This document shows, one piece after another, positions 16,663 through 23,403 of a stretch of DNA of 25,322 nt. The notes under the pieces were generated by a model. That model did no database searches and was not told the DNA's origin. It was given only the letters and a program-made list of their open reading frames with translations. Where the stretch lies: NCBI GenBank assembly GCA_035575035.1, contig DATLYH010000240.1, forward strand, positions 1 to 25,322, in the 5' to 3' direction. Numbering within the stretch: position 1 is the stretch's first letter; each line of letters begins with the position of its first letter. Both the position numbers and the translations under genes were made by a program. Origin of the DNA: DATLYH01 sp035575035. GTDB taxonomy: Bacteria > Planctomycetota > Planctomycetia > Gemmatales > Gemmataceae.

Positions 16663-17844
16663 CCCTCCCTACTAGCACACTGAACAGCGAAGCCCACTCC
16701 GAGAGGCAAAGGCCCAGTGCCCCTCGGCAGTGGCCGATTAGCTTGGCTCGTTCCGGAGCGGCAGCGGCCGAAGCAGGGAGAAGGAAGCGACCCAGAGGAA
16801 TCCTTCCCGCTTGACCGATCTTGTGCAGAATATCAAAACTTCATATTCAATCCATCCTTGCTGGTCAAGCAAAATATTCTGGTCAAGGATGCTCTGCAAC
16901 AATGTAGCACCAATTTTACCAAACTTCCCATTTTATCAAGAGTGACTCTGGGAAGGGGGAGAAGAATCGGGTTTGTTGTAGGCCAGCTTTCATCCGGAGC
17001 CTGAAAATTAACCGGCTCGGAAGAGGAGATGAATGCCTGGGGAGGTTAGCGAAAGAGGTAGGAGGATGAACTTTACAGATCCTATCTAATCGCTACAGAT
17101 TAACATTCAACTCTAGCAACATATTCCAGGTTCGCTAAATTTTTCTTGCAGTTGTTTTCTCCTATTGTCATCATTTTCCGGCCGGTGACTATCTCACCCT
17201 ATTTACTGACCTCTCGCCCAAAGAGTCAGACCATAGAACAGGGCCAAGAGAGTCACTGAACAATCTCTACTCCCTGCAACATCCAAGAGACCTTCTTGGA
17301 GACAGCCGCAATGAGCTGTCCATGGGCGGTCGGGGGCGGAGTTCCTTGAGCTGAAGCCAAGGGTGTCCGCCTACCTCCTTCCTCCCAATGCCTACGTTCC
17401 GGGCAAGGGGTTTGGCTGCGCGCTCACGAGGTCGTGGCGCTTGCCCTCTTAACTATAGCTCAACAATCGCTCGCGCGAGGAGGACCACCTAAAATGGATT
17501 TGCCGAGGAAATCTCCTCCCTGCCGCGCGGAAAGCAGCTCCCCCATAGAACACCCCCGCCTTGGCGTCGAGCCTCTCAAAGATCCAAACTATCCCTCCTG
17601 CTGTGGTGGGCAGTACCAAACCGCCTCCGGCACCGATAACCGTCGCCCCGTCCCCAGGCACTTTGGGAACATGCCAGGGGCCCGCAAAGTCTTCCCAACC
17701 TTTTTCTTTTTCGGGTGTCAGCGGCCGGGGTTCAGTTTGCACTGGATTGATGAAGAGTTGCCCCAAGACAGCAACCTTCCCCCAAGACTGGGCCGCCAGG
17801 TTGGCCCCAACGATTCCCTCAAGCCTCCACGACGAGGACTTCCC
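16663..17844. other. Long AT-richer intergenic region between two divergent secreted-protein genes
   Basis: About 1.2 kb. The segment 16820-17260 is visibly richer in A/T than the rest of the window, with phrases such as AAATTTTTCTTGCAGTTG. It contains CCGAGAGG near 16700 facing CCCCTCGG near 16720, a direct repeat CTGGTCAAG at 16861 and 16879, and a small inverted repeat GACAGC/GCTGTC near 17301-17320. Open frames here (16717-17004 plus; 17449-17976 minus; the upstream extension of the protease frame from 17434) show no domain I recognise. It probably holds promoters for both flanking genes, or decayed sequence. Confidence 0.5.
16840..16868 (-). promoter_or_regulatory. Candidate sigma-70-type promoter for the PPC-protein gene
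   Basis: On the minus strand TTGACC (16868-16863) and TATGAA (16845-16840) are separated by exactly 17 nt. The -35 matches 5 of 6 and the -10 matches 4 of 6 of the consensus. Transcription would begin near 16833, about 170 nt before the gene start. Planctomycete promoter consensus is poorly known, so this is tentative. Confidence 0.3.
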
Positions 17845-19365
17845 ATGCGACTCTTGACGAAGAAGGTCCGTTCTCGGCTGCTCGGTTCCCCCGCTTCCCA
17901 CCGGGCCCGCCTCCGGGTAGAGGAGTTGGAATCCCGTCTGGTGCCCTATTCCCTCTCCGGCAACGCCTGGCCGCACCCCGAGTTGATAACCATCGGCTTC
18001 GTGCCCGACGGCACCAACCTGGGCGGCGTCTACAGCAACCTGATCAGCAACTTCAACAGCCGTGGGACCCTCGGCAGCCAGGGCTTCTGGCAGTCTCAGA
18101 TCCTCAGAGGGGCCCAGGTCTGGGCCCAGCAGACCAACATTAACTTTGCTCTAGTTGCCGACAATGGTGCCCCTTCCGGCTCAGGCGACTACCAGCAGGG
18201 TGACCCAGCCATGCCCGACATCCGCATAGGTGGCTTCAGCGCCTCGACCTCGACCCTGGCCTGGGCCACCCTGCCGCCGCCGGGCAACAACTGGTCGATC
18301 GCCGGCGACATCGAGTTCAACACTAGCCAAGCGTGGAATATCAACGCCCACTACGACCTGTTCACCGTCGCCATGCACGAGGTCGGCCATGCCCTCGGCC
18401 TGCTTCACAGCACCGACTACTACTCCGCCATGTATCCGATGTACGTGGGCATCCGGCGTGGCCTGGGCACCGACGACATCAACGGCATCCGCGCCATCTA
18501 CAGCGCCGGCACCGGCCGGTCCCCGGACGCTTACGACGCTGCCGCCCCCAACGGTAGTTTCTCGACTGCGACCAACCTCAACTCCCTGATCGATCCCACC
18601 ACCTTGACGGCACTGACGCCCTATCTGGACATCACGACCACCAGCGACGCCGACTTCTACACCTTCACAGCGCCGGCGGGGACGAGCGGCACGCTGACGG
18701 TGAAACTGCAAAGCAGCGGGCTGAGCCTGCTGGCCCCGAGCCTGACGGTCTACAATGCCGCCCAGCAGGTGATCGGCTCGGCGGTCGCCGGCCAGTACCA
18801 GTACGGGGTGACGTTGACGGTGACCGTTACCGGTGTGACAGCGGGGCAGCAGTTCTACGTCAAGGCGGCGGGGAAGGACACCACGCCGTTCGGGACCGGG
18901 CGCTACGCCTTGACGCTCAACTTCGGGACCGGGCCGTCGCCGGTCGTGCCCCTGCCGAACACACAGACGCCGATCGGCAGTCCGCTGTCGGTCGCCCCCG
19001 GCCTGGCGCAGGACAGCCACGACCACGGCCACGATCACGACGCCGACGGTCCCGGGCACCCCGGAGCACATGGCTTCCCGGATGGAGACCACCCCTCCTT
19101 TGTACCCGATGTCGTGCTGGTACGGGCCCTGGACACGGACTCGCCGGCTGGCTGGTTTGCCGTCCCCAACGTGGATGAGGACCAGCCCGCTGCCTCCGCT
19201 GACGAAGACGCCTGGTTGCCCGAGCCCGAGGGGTTGACCCTGGCCGGAGTCGCCGCGCCGGTGGAGACGGCAGAAGGGATGACCTCCACGAATTTGGAGG
19301 AGGCATGCGATGCCTGCTTCGCGGATGAACTCTGGCTGATGGAACTCGCTGGGGACCTGTTGTGA
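17845..19365 (+). CDS. Matrixin-like zinc metalloprotease with PPC domain, 506 aa
   Basis: Secreted endopeptidase of the metzincin type (peptidase family M10A-like). The zinc motif HEVGHALGLLHS (178-189) gives three His ligands and catalytic Glu179; the Met-turn is SAMYPMY with Met196. DIRIGGF and GDIEFNTSQAW match the strands preceding the active-site helix. The N-terminus is basic with VEELESRLVPYS at 25-36. A PPC-like domain lies at about 240-360, then a His/Asp-rich stretch (391-420, HDHGHDHDADGPGHPGAHG) that could bind metal, and an acidic tail. There is no propeptide and no Cys-switch (PRCGxPD), so latency must be handled otherwise. ATG 17845 was chosen for the ACGAGGA ribosome site and because the motif then sits near the N-terminus as in its neighbours; the frame is open back to 17434, but that part looks non-coding. 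A strong hairpin follows at 19421. Confidence 0.9.
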   Translation: MRLLTKKVRSRLLGSPASHRARLRVEELESRLVPYSLSGNAWPHPELITIGFVPDGTNLGGVYSNLISNFNSRGTLGSQGFWQSQILRGAQVWAQQTNINFALVADNGAPSGSGDYQQGDPAMPDIRIGGFSASTSTLAWATLPPPGNNWSIAGDIEFNTSQAWNINAHYDLFTVAMHEVGHALGLLHSTDYYSAMYPMYVGIRRGLGTDDINGIRAIYSAGTGRSPDAYDAAAPNGSFSTATNLNSLIDPTTLTALTPYLDITTTSDADFYTFTAPAGTSGTLTVKLQSSGLSLLAPSLTVYNAAQQVIGSAVAGQYQYGVTLTVTVTGVTAGQQFYVKAAGKDTTPFGTGRYALTLNFGTGPSPVVPLPNTQTPIGSPLSVAPGLAQDSHDHGHDHDADGPGHPGAHGFPDGDHPSFVPDVVLVRALDTDSPAGWFAVPNVDEDQPAASADEDAWLPEPEGLTLAGVAAPVETAEGMTSTNLEEACDACFADELWLMELAGDLL

Positions 19366-19420
19366 GCCCCCGGCCGCCCGGTTGCGTGGCCCGCCAGCTA
19401 AAGGACAGCAAGCGGGCAGG

Positions 19421-19487
19421 AAAGCAGCAGGCACACTCGGTGTGTCGTCCACAGGGGACAGCATGCCGAGTGTGCCTGCTGCTTTTT
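19421..19487. terminator. Strong rho-independent-type terminator (family E)
   Basis: Perfect 20-bp inverted repeat: AAAGCAGCAGGCACACTCGG (19421-19440) and its complement at 19466-19485, with a 25-nt loop, followed by two more T. The plus-strand T-run (TTTTT, 19483-19487) suits the metalloprotease transcript, and the A-start gives a short T-run on the other strand for the converging small gene. Confidence 0.85.
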
Positions 19488-19493
19488 GCGAAT

Positions 19494-19516
19494 GGCACGT
19501 CGAGCGTGCCTGCTAC
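19494..19516. repeat. Extra family E half-element
   Basis: GGCACG (19494-19499) pairs with CGTGCC (19505-19510), and TCGAGCGTGCCTGCTAC (19500-19516) closely matches the right arm of the adjacent terminator and of the hairpin at 1459-1475. It lies 3 bp beyond the end of the small gene at 19519. Confidence 0.65.
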
Positions 19517-19518
19517 TT

Positions 19519-19761
19519 TTAAGATCCCGTGGTATCGCTGGGACCACTGCCGGTCGAGAGGATGATCTCGCCGTTGCTGTTCAGCTGCACGGACGCCTCG
19601 TACTGGTCTCCCGAAGCGGTGGTGTCAACGACGAACTCGGAGCTGCCCGACAGGTCGGAAGGGGTAGCGCGTGACTCGAGGGTTTCGACCCACAGACGAG
19701 CCCGGGGGGCGGACAGTTTGCGCACCTGACGACGACGCGAAGGGGTGAGGAAAAACAACAT
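19519..19761 (-). CDS. Small exported-type protein with LExLESR motif, 80 aa
   Basis: Function unknown. The first 30 residues are strongly basic (RRRQVRKLSAPRARLW) and lead into VETLESRATPSDLSG, the same motif that opens the three large secreted proteins of this window. The remaining 40 residues are polar and acidic (VQLNSNGEIILSTGSG) with no cysteines and no membrane helix. ATG 19761 has AGGAGAG at good spacing. It may be a minimal cargo of the same export route, or the stub of a once longer protein. The leader contains a candidate cyclic-di-GMP riboswitch, which supports the gene being real. It converges with the metalloprotease. Confidence 0.7.
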   Translation of the reverse strand: MLFFLTPSRRRQVRKLSAPRARLWVETLESRATPSDLSGSSEFVVDTTASGDQYEASVQLNSNGEIILSTGSGPSDTTGS

Positions 19762-19819
19762 TGAGTCTCTCCTAGGGGTTCGGGTGTGTGGCGGGGTCGG
19801 ACCAGAGGTCCGTCCCTCT

Positions 19820-19963
19820 CATCCCTTCGGGAACCTGGCGACCATCGCAACCCGCTCACCTCCTCTCCTCCCACGGAAGGAAAAGGGGGCGAGTGAGGAC
19901 GAGTTGCCTTAGGCCCATGGCTTTGCGCCGCCACCTTTCGGTGACTTTGCCGTTTCGGGGATG
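19820..19963 (-). promoter_or_regulatory. Candidate cyclic-di-GMP-I (GEMM) riboswitch aptamer
   Basis: Read on the minus strand, the core contains GGCAAAGUCACCGAAAGGUG followed by GCGGCGCAAAGCC and, after three nt, GGGCCUAA. This matches the GEMM order: GGCAAA, P2 stem closed by a GAAA tetraloop (19930-19945), the GCAAAGCC joining strand (19919-19926), then GGCCUAA (19909-19915). A P3-like helix is supported by GCAAC/GUUGC (19903-19907 with 19847-19851) and CUCAC/GUGAG (19893-19897 with 19855-19859), with GAGCGGGUUGCGAUGG resembling the 3' receptor strand. CAUCCC (19958-19963) could pair with GGGAUG (19820-19825) as P1. The small-protein start is about 60 nt downstream. The ligand could also be a GEMM variant nucleotide such as cGAMP. 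Confidence 0.75.
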
Positions 19964-20259
19964 GCCTACTTGGGTGAACGTTCCAGTTTGGGGAGATGGT
20001 GCCAGCCTGGCGCGGGTTGGCCCCCGGCCAGTGGTAGGCAGGGAGGCCGGGTGTTTACCCGGACCTGAAACACACTACCTTCTCGGGAGGGGAGGAGAGG
20101 GGACCGAGAAAGCCAGGCTCAGCCGAGGAGGGGAACGCGGTCCCGGCCGGCGACCGCGCTGGCTGTCCTTCCAACCATAGAACGGGTCCGGTCCCGGGGC
20201 AAGCGAATCCGCTTTTTCTTTTTTGGTGTCCTTCCCTCTGCTCCGTGTGTAGAGATGCT
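19964..20259. other. Intergenic stretch upstream of the riboswitch
   Basis: No gene recognised. It contains GCCGGGTGTTTACCCGG near 20049 (small hairpin) and a plus-strand T-rich run CCGCTTTTTCTTTTTTGG near 20210, with no plus-strand gene to terminate. It should hold the promoter of the riboswitch transcript and the 3' end of the radical SAM transcript, but no motif is clear. Confidence 0.4.
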
Positions 20260-21321
20260 TCAGTCGAAGAGCATGCGCTGGGTGCCGCCCGGCCGGCGGA
20301 AGGCTGCCGTGGACAGCCGCGGCCCGCGCCCCTCGATTCCCGCCTTTCGGCAGGCGAGGGCAAACAACTGCCGCGTCTGCTCCGCGAAAATACCCTCGCC
20401 GGCCATCCGCAGGCCGAAGCGCGGGTCGTAGAGCTTGCCGCCGTGCAGGTCACGGAGCCGGCCGAGCACCTTCTCCTTTTTCAGGGGGACGTGCTGCTCC
20501 AACCAGCGCTCAAACAGCGAGGCCACCGCACCGGGCAGGCGAAGCATGACGTAGCCGGCGAACTTCGCCCCGGCCTGCACGGCCGCCTCGATGATCGACG
20601 GTAACTCGTGGTCAGTCAGTCCGGGGATGACCGGGGCGACCAACACGCCGGTCGGCACGCCGGCCGCTGTCAGCTCCGCGATGGCCGCCAGCCGGCCTGC
20701 CGGCCGCGACGCCCGCGGCTCCAGGACGCCTGCCAGGTCGGCGTCCAGTGTGGTGATCGACAGGAAAACCGCGGCAGCGTCGTATCGGGCCAACTCGCTC
20801 AGCAAGTCGATGTCGCGGGTGACCAGATGGTTTTTGGTGACGATCCCCACGGGGTTGAGAAATTCGGCGAAGACCTCCAGGCAGCGCCGGGTCAGACGGA
20901 AATGCCGTTCCGCCGGTTGGTACGGGTCGGTCACACCACTGATGGCGACTACCTTCGGCTCCCAGCGCGGTGAGGCCAGCTCCTTGCGGAGCAGCGCGGG
21001 GGCATCCTCCTTGACCAGGATTTTGGTCTCGAAGTCGAGCCCCGCTGAGAAGCCGAGGTACTCGTGGGTGGGGCGAGCATAGCAGTAGATGCAGCCGTGC
21101 TCACATCCGCGGTAGGGATTGATGCTGACCTCGAAGCCGACGTCGGGACTGTCGTTGGTGGTCAGGATGGAACGGGCGACATCCTTGTAGAATTGCGTCG
21201 CCGGCGCGGGGCTGTCCGGGTCATCGGCGTCGGGGTCGCGCTCGTAGTGGATCTTCTCGAAGCGGTTGGCGGGGTTGTCGGCCGCCCCGCGCCCGCGGAT
21301 CGGACCACCATCACCATGCAT
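20260..21321 (-). CDS. PA0069-family radical SAM protein, 353 aa
   Basis: Radical SAM iron-sulphur protein of the PA0069 / Rv2578c group, distantly related to spore photoproduct lyase; its reaction is not established to my knowledge. The cluster motif is Cys73-x3-Cys77-x2-Cys80 in INPYRGCEHGCIYCYARP. Nearby family features include YLGFSAGLDFETKILVKEDA, ISGVTDPYQPAERHFRLTR, GIVTKNHLVTRDIDLL and GVLVAPVIPGLTDHE. The N-terminal GRGAADNPANRFEKI block is also typical. Length is normal. ATG 21321 has GGGAGG about 6 nt upstream. It follows release factor 2 on the same strand, separated by about 280 bp with a long palindrome, so it is probably a separate transcript. Confidence 0.9.
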   Translation of the reverse strand: MHGDGGPIRGRGAADNPANRFEKIHYERDPDADDPDSPAPATQFYKDVARSILTTNDSPDVGFEVSINPYRGCEHGCIYCYARPTHEYLGFSAGLDFETKILVKEDAPALLRKELASPRWEPKVVAISGVTDPYQPAERHFRLTRRCLEVFAEFLNPVGIVTKNHLVTRDIDLLSELARYDAAAVFLSITTLDADLAGVLEPRASRPAGRLAAIAELTAAGVPTGVLVAPVIPGLTDHELPSIIEAAVQAGAKFAGYVMLRLPGAVASLFERWLEQHVPLKKEKVLGRLRDLHGGKLYDPRFGLRMAGEGIFAEQTRQLFALACRKAGIEGRGPRLSTAAFRRPGGTQRMLFD

Positions 21322-21504
21322 GTTAGCCTCCCGAAGCCGCCTGCGACGTGGTACCCGGCGTGTCGTAGGTCAGAGCCTGGAGCATGAACGACGGGTGGCA
21401 GCGCTACCCGTTGCTGACGCTTCCAAACTCTGACAACAAAACCTTCCAGCTTAGCCCTGACCCGTTGAATTCCCGGGGGATGACTCACCTGGGTCTGCAG
21501 TCGC

Positions 21505-21553
21505 ATTCGCCCGAATTCAGGGCATCGCCCATTCGCCCGAATTCGGGCGAATG
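21505..21553. repeat. 24-bp perfect palindrome plus a half copy
   Basis: Positions 21530-21553 form a perfect palindrome centred on GAATTC, whose left half is CATTCGCCCGAA. Upstream, ATTCGCCCGAATTC recurs at 21505-21518, after which the match to the second half is lost (AGGGC). It lies between the end of prfB and the radical SAM start, both on the minus strand. It could be a terminator stem, an operator for a dimeric regulator, or a palindromic repeat. Confidence 0.8.
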
Positions 21554-21604
21554 CGGTCACAAAGAGTGTCCGCGGCCTCGTTCCCCGACGATCCAACGAT
21601 GGAT

Positions 21605-22721
21605 CTACGCTGTCGCCTTCTGGTGGGCCTGTTCGGTCTTGTGACGCAGATAGGCCTGGATGAACTCATCAAGGTCGCCATCAAGGACGCGCTGGACCTG
21701 GGCCGTCTCCACGCCGGTGCGTAGGTCCTTGACCAGGGTGTACGGCTGCAGGACGTAGTTGCGGATCTGGTAGCCCCAGGCCACCTCCCCCTTCTCGTCG
21801 TAGGCCTTCTCGACCTCGGCGCGGCGTTTCTGCTCCTCGATGCGGTACAGCTTGGCCTTGAGCATCTTCCAGGCCACGTCCTCGTTCTTGTGCTGGCTTC
21901 GCTCGCTGCGGCACTCGGCCACCACGCCGCTCGGCCGATGGATCAACCGGACACCGCTCTCCGTCTTGTTCTGGTGCTGGCCCCCCGGGCCGCCGGAGCG
22001 GAACGTCTGCCGCTCGACATCCTCGCGCCGGATTTCGATTTCGATGTCGCCCTCGATCTCGGGAGTGACATCGACGGCGGCGAACGAGGTCTGGCGGCGG
22101 GCGTTGGCATCAAACGGGCTGATCCGCACCAACCGATGCACTCCCGCTTCCCCCTGGAGGTAGCCATAGGCGTAGTCGCCGACGATGCGCAGGGTGGCGC
22201 TGCGGATGCCGGCCTCTTCGTTGCGCAGCTCATCCACCAGTTCGGCTTGATAGCCGTGGTCCTCGGCCCAGCGCGTGTACATGCGCACGAGCATCTGGGC
22301 CCAGTCGCAGGCGTCGGTGCCGCCGGTGCCGGCCTGGACCTTGACGAAGGCGTTGCTGGCGTCTTGTGGACCGCTGAGCATGGCGCGCAGCTCGAACTCA
22401 TCGAGCCGCCGCTCGATCTGCGTCAATTCCTGCTCCAACTCGCGGTCGAGGCCGGCGTCCTCCTCGGATAGCTCGGCCAGCGCTTCCAGGTCCTGGGCAG
22501 CGGCGGTCAACTCCTCGAACGGCTTGAGCAGGGAGTTAAGCGGCTTGAGTTGCTGAATGGTTTGCTGGGCCTTTTCAGGGTTGTCCCAGAAGTGCGATTG
22601 GCCCATCTGCGCGGTGAGCTGATCGCGGAGCGCTTGCTTGCCTGCGATGTCAAAGACTGTCCCTCAAGTGGGTCAGGCGACGAAGGATTTCATCGGTTCG
22701 ACGGCGGAGTTCAGCGTTCAT
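21605..22721 (-). CDS. prfB: Peptide chain release factor 2 with programmed +1 frameshift, 371 aa
   Basis: RF2 recognises UGA/UAA stop codons and triggers peptide release on the ribosome. It is encoded in two frames. The zero frame starts at ATG 22721 (AAGGGA upstream) and reads 23 codons to CUU, followed by UGA (22650-22652). A +1 shift gives DIAGKQALRDQL and the main frame to 21605. The main frame carries the stop-recognition tripeptide SPF (about 201-203) and the catalytic GGQ (about 246-248, SGGPGGQHQNKTESG). The size matches RF2. A simple gene call would start at ATG 22606 and lose the first 38 residues. A small membrane ORF overlaps its start by 11 nt. Confidence 0.95.
22649..22665 (-). 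promoter_or_regulatory. RF2 autoregulatory frameshift site
   Basis: On the minus strand: GAGGGA (22665-22660), four nt, then CUU UGA C (22655-22649). This is the classical RF2 arrangement of an internal Shine-Dalgarno-like element just upstream of a slippery CUU followed by a poor-context UGA. Low RF2 favours the +1 shift and so more RF2. Confidence 0.93.
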
Positions 22722-22905
22722 TGGGTTCCCTTGGGTATGAAAGGCCCCGCCTCATTGGGGGCGGGGAATTTGTTTCTTTAACATAGCAGAAAAACACTAC
22801 GGCCGCAACAACGGTTGCGAGCAGGGGAACAGCTCCTGTATTCTTCCGGCTGTTGCTTTTGCTCTTTTTGAGCTGTGAGGTCTGGCTCACGGTGGTACTT
22901 CTCAT
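22711..22905 (-). CDS. Possible small single-helix membrane protein, 64 aa
   Basis: Not recognised. A basic N-terminus (KKSKSNSRKN) is followed by one hydrophobic helix of about 18 residues (AVPLLATVVAAVVFFCYV) and a short proline/arginine-rich tail. Its stop overlaps the prfB start (ATGAACGCTGA holds both), an arrangement common in translationally coupled genes. Against it: no clear ribosome site upstream of ATG 22905, and the tail codons lie in a GC hairpin. It could be a real minor operon partner or chance. Confidence 0.35.
   Translation of the reverse strand: MRSTTVSQTSQLKKSKSNSRKNTGAVPLLATVVAAVVFFCYVKETNSPPPMRRGLSYPREPNER
22745..22766. terminator. GC hairpin in the prfB leader
   Basis: CCCCGCC (22745-22751) and GGCGGGG (22760-22766) form a 7-bp stem with an 8-nt loop; on the plus strand AATTTGTTTCTTT follows, giving a terminator shape. 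No plus-strand gene lies upstream, so it may stop antisense transcription or act in the prfB leader on the minus strand. Confidence 0.45.
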
Positions 22906-22945
22906 TGGTGGGATAATGCTTCACTGAGTGGGGAGGGCAACTGCA

Positions 22946-23395
22946 ATGCTGACCCGGGAAGATGTTCGGAGGCTCGCCCTGGAGAGCAAGGACCGGCTTG
23001 GCCTGACCTGGCCCCAGCTGGGCAAGGCCATTGGCCGGAGCCCTGTCTATGCGGCGTTCCTGGTGTACGGCTACGGGCAGGCCAGTGCGGAAGAGGCGGA
23101 AGGCCTGGTGCGGACTCTCGCCTTGCCCGAGGAGGCCAAGGCGGTGCTGCGGAAGGTCCCCCACCGCTCCCCGGCGCAGCCCTGGCCGCCCACTGATCCG
23201 TTCATCTATCGCCTCTACGAGATTGTCATGCTCTACGGCCCGGTTTTCAAAGACGTGGCCCATGAGCTGTTCGGCGATGGCATCATGAGCGCCATCGACC
23301 TGGCGGTGGATCTCCAGAAGGTGGAAGAGCCGCCCGGGGTGCCGCGCATGGTCCTGACCCTGAACGGCAAGTGGCTCCAGTACAAAAAGTTCTAG
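22946..23395 (+). CDS. cynS: Cyanate hydratase (cyanase), 149 aa
   Basis: Cyanase converts cyanate and bicarbonate into ammonia and carbon dioxide (through carbamate) in the cytoplasm as a decamer. The C-terminal half is diagnostic: PFIYRLYEIVMLYGPVFKDV, then ELFGDGIMSAIDL and LTLNGKWLQYKKF. The catalytic residues map to Arg89, Glu92 and Ser115, in the family pattern YRxYE and GDGIxSAI. The N-terminal helical domain fits (LTWPQLGKAIGRSPVYAAF). Length is close to the family's 150-156. ATG 22946 is preceded by GGAGG at 9 nt. The thiolase gene begins only 8 nt after its stop, so the two are probably co-transcribed, although their functions are not obviously linked. No CynR or CynT gene is visible. 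Confidence 0.95.
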   Translation: MLTREDVRRLALESKDRLGLTWPQLGKAIGRSPVYAAFLVYGYGQASAEEAEGLVRTLALPEEAKAVLRKVPHRSPAQPWPPTDPFIYRLYEIVMLYGPVFKDVAHELFGDGIMSAIDLAVDLQKVEEPPGVPRMVLTLNGKWLQYKKF

Positions 23396-23403
23396 GCCTT
23401 GCC

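Noticed and set aside
16717..17004. 95-codon plus-strand frame in the AT-rich gap
   Set aside because: No ribosome site, no recognisable motif, composition like the surrounding non-coding DNA.
17434..17844. Upstream extension of the metalloprotease frame
   Set aside because: The extra 137 residues look random and would put the VEELESR motif far from the N-terminus, unlike its relatives; a good ribosome site precedes ATG 17845.
17449..17976. 175-codon minus-strand frame opposite the protease start
   Set aside because: Despite a glycine-rich hydrophobic patch it overlaps the protease coding start and shows no family I recognise.
22745..22780. Plus-strand hairpin with T-rich tail as terminator of a plus-strand gene
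   Set aside because: No plus-strand gene lies upstream; the shape is kept as a leader hairpin only.
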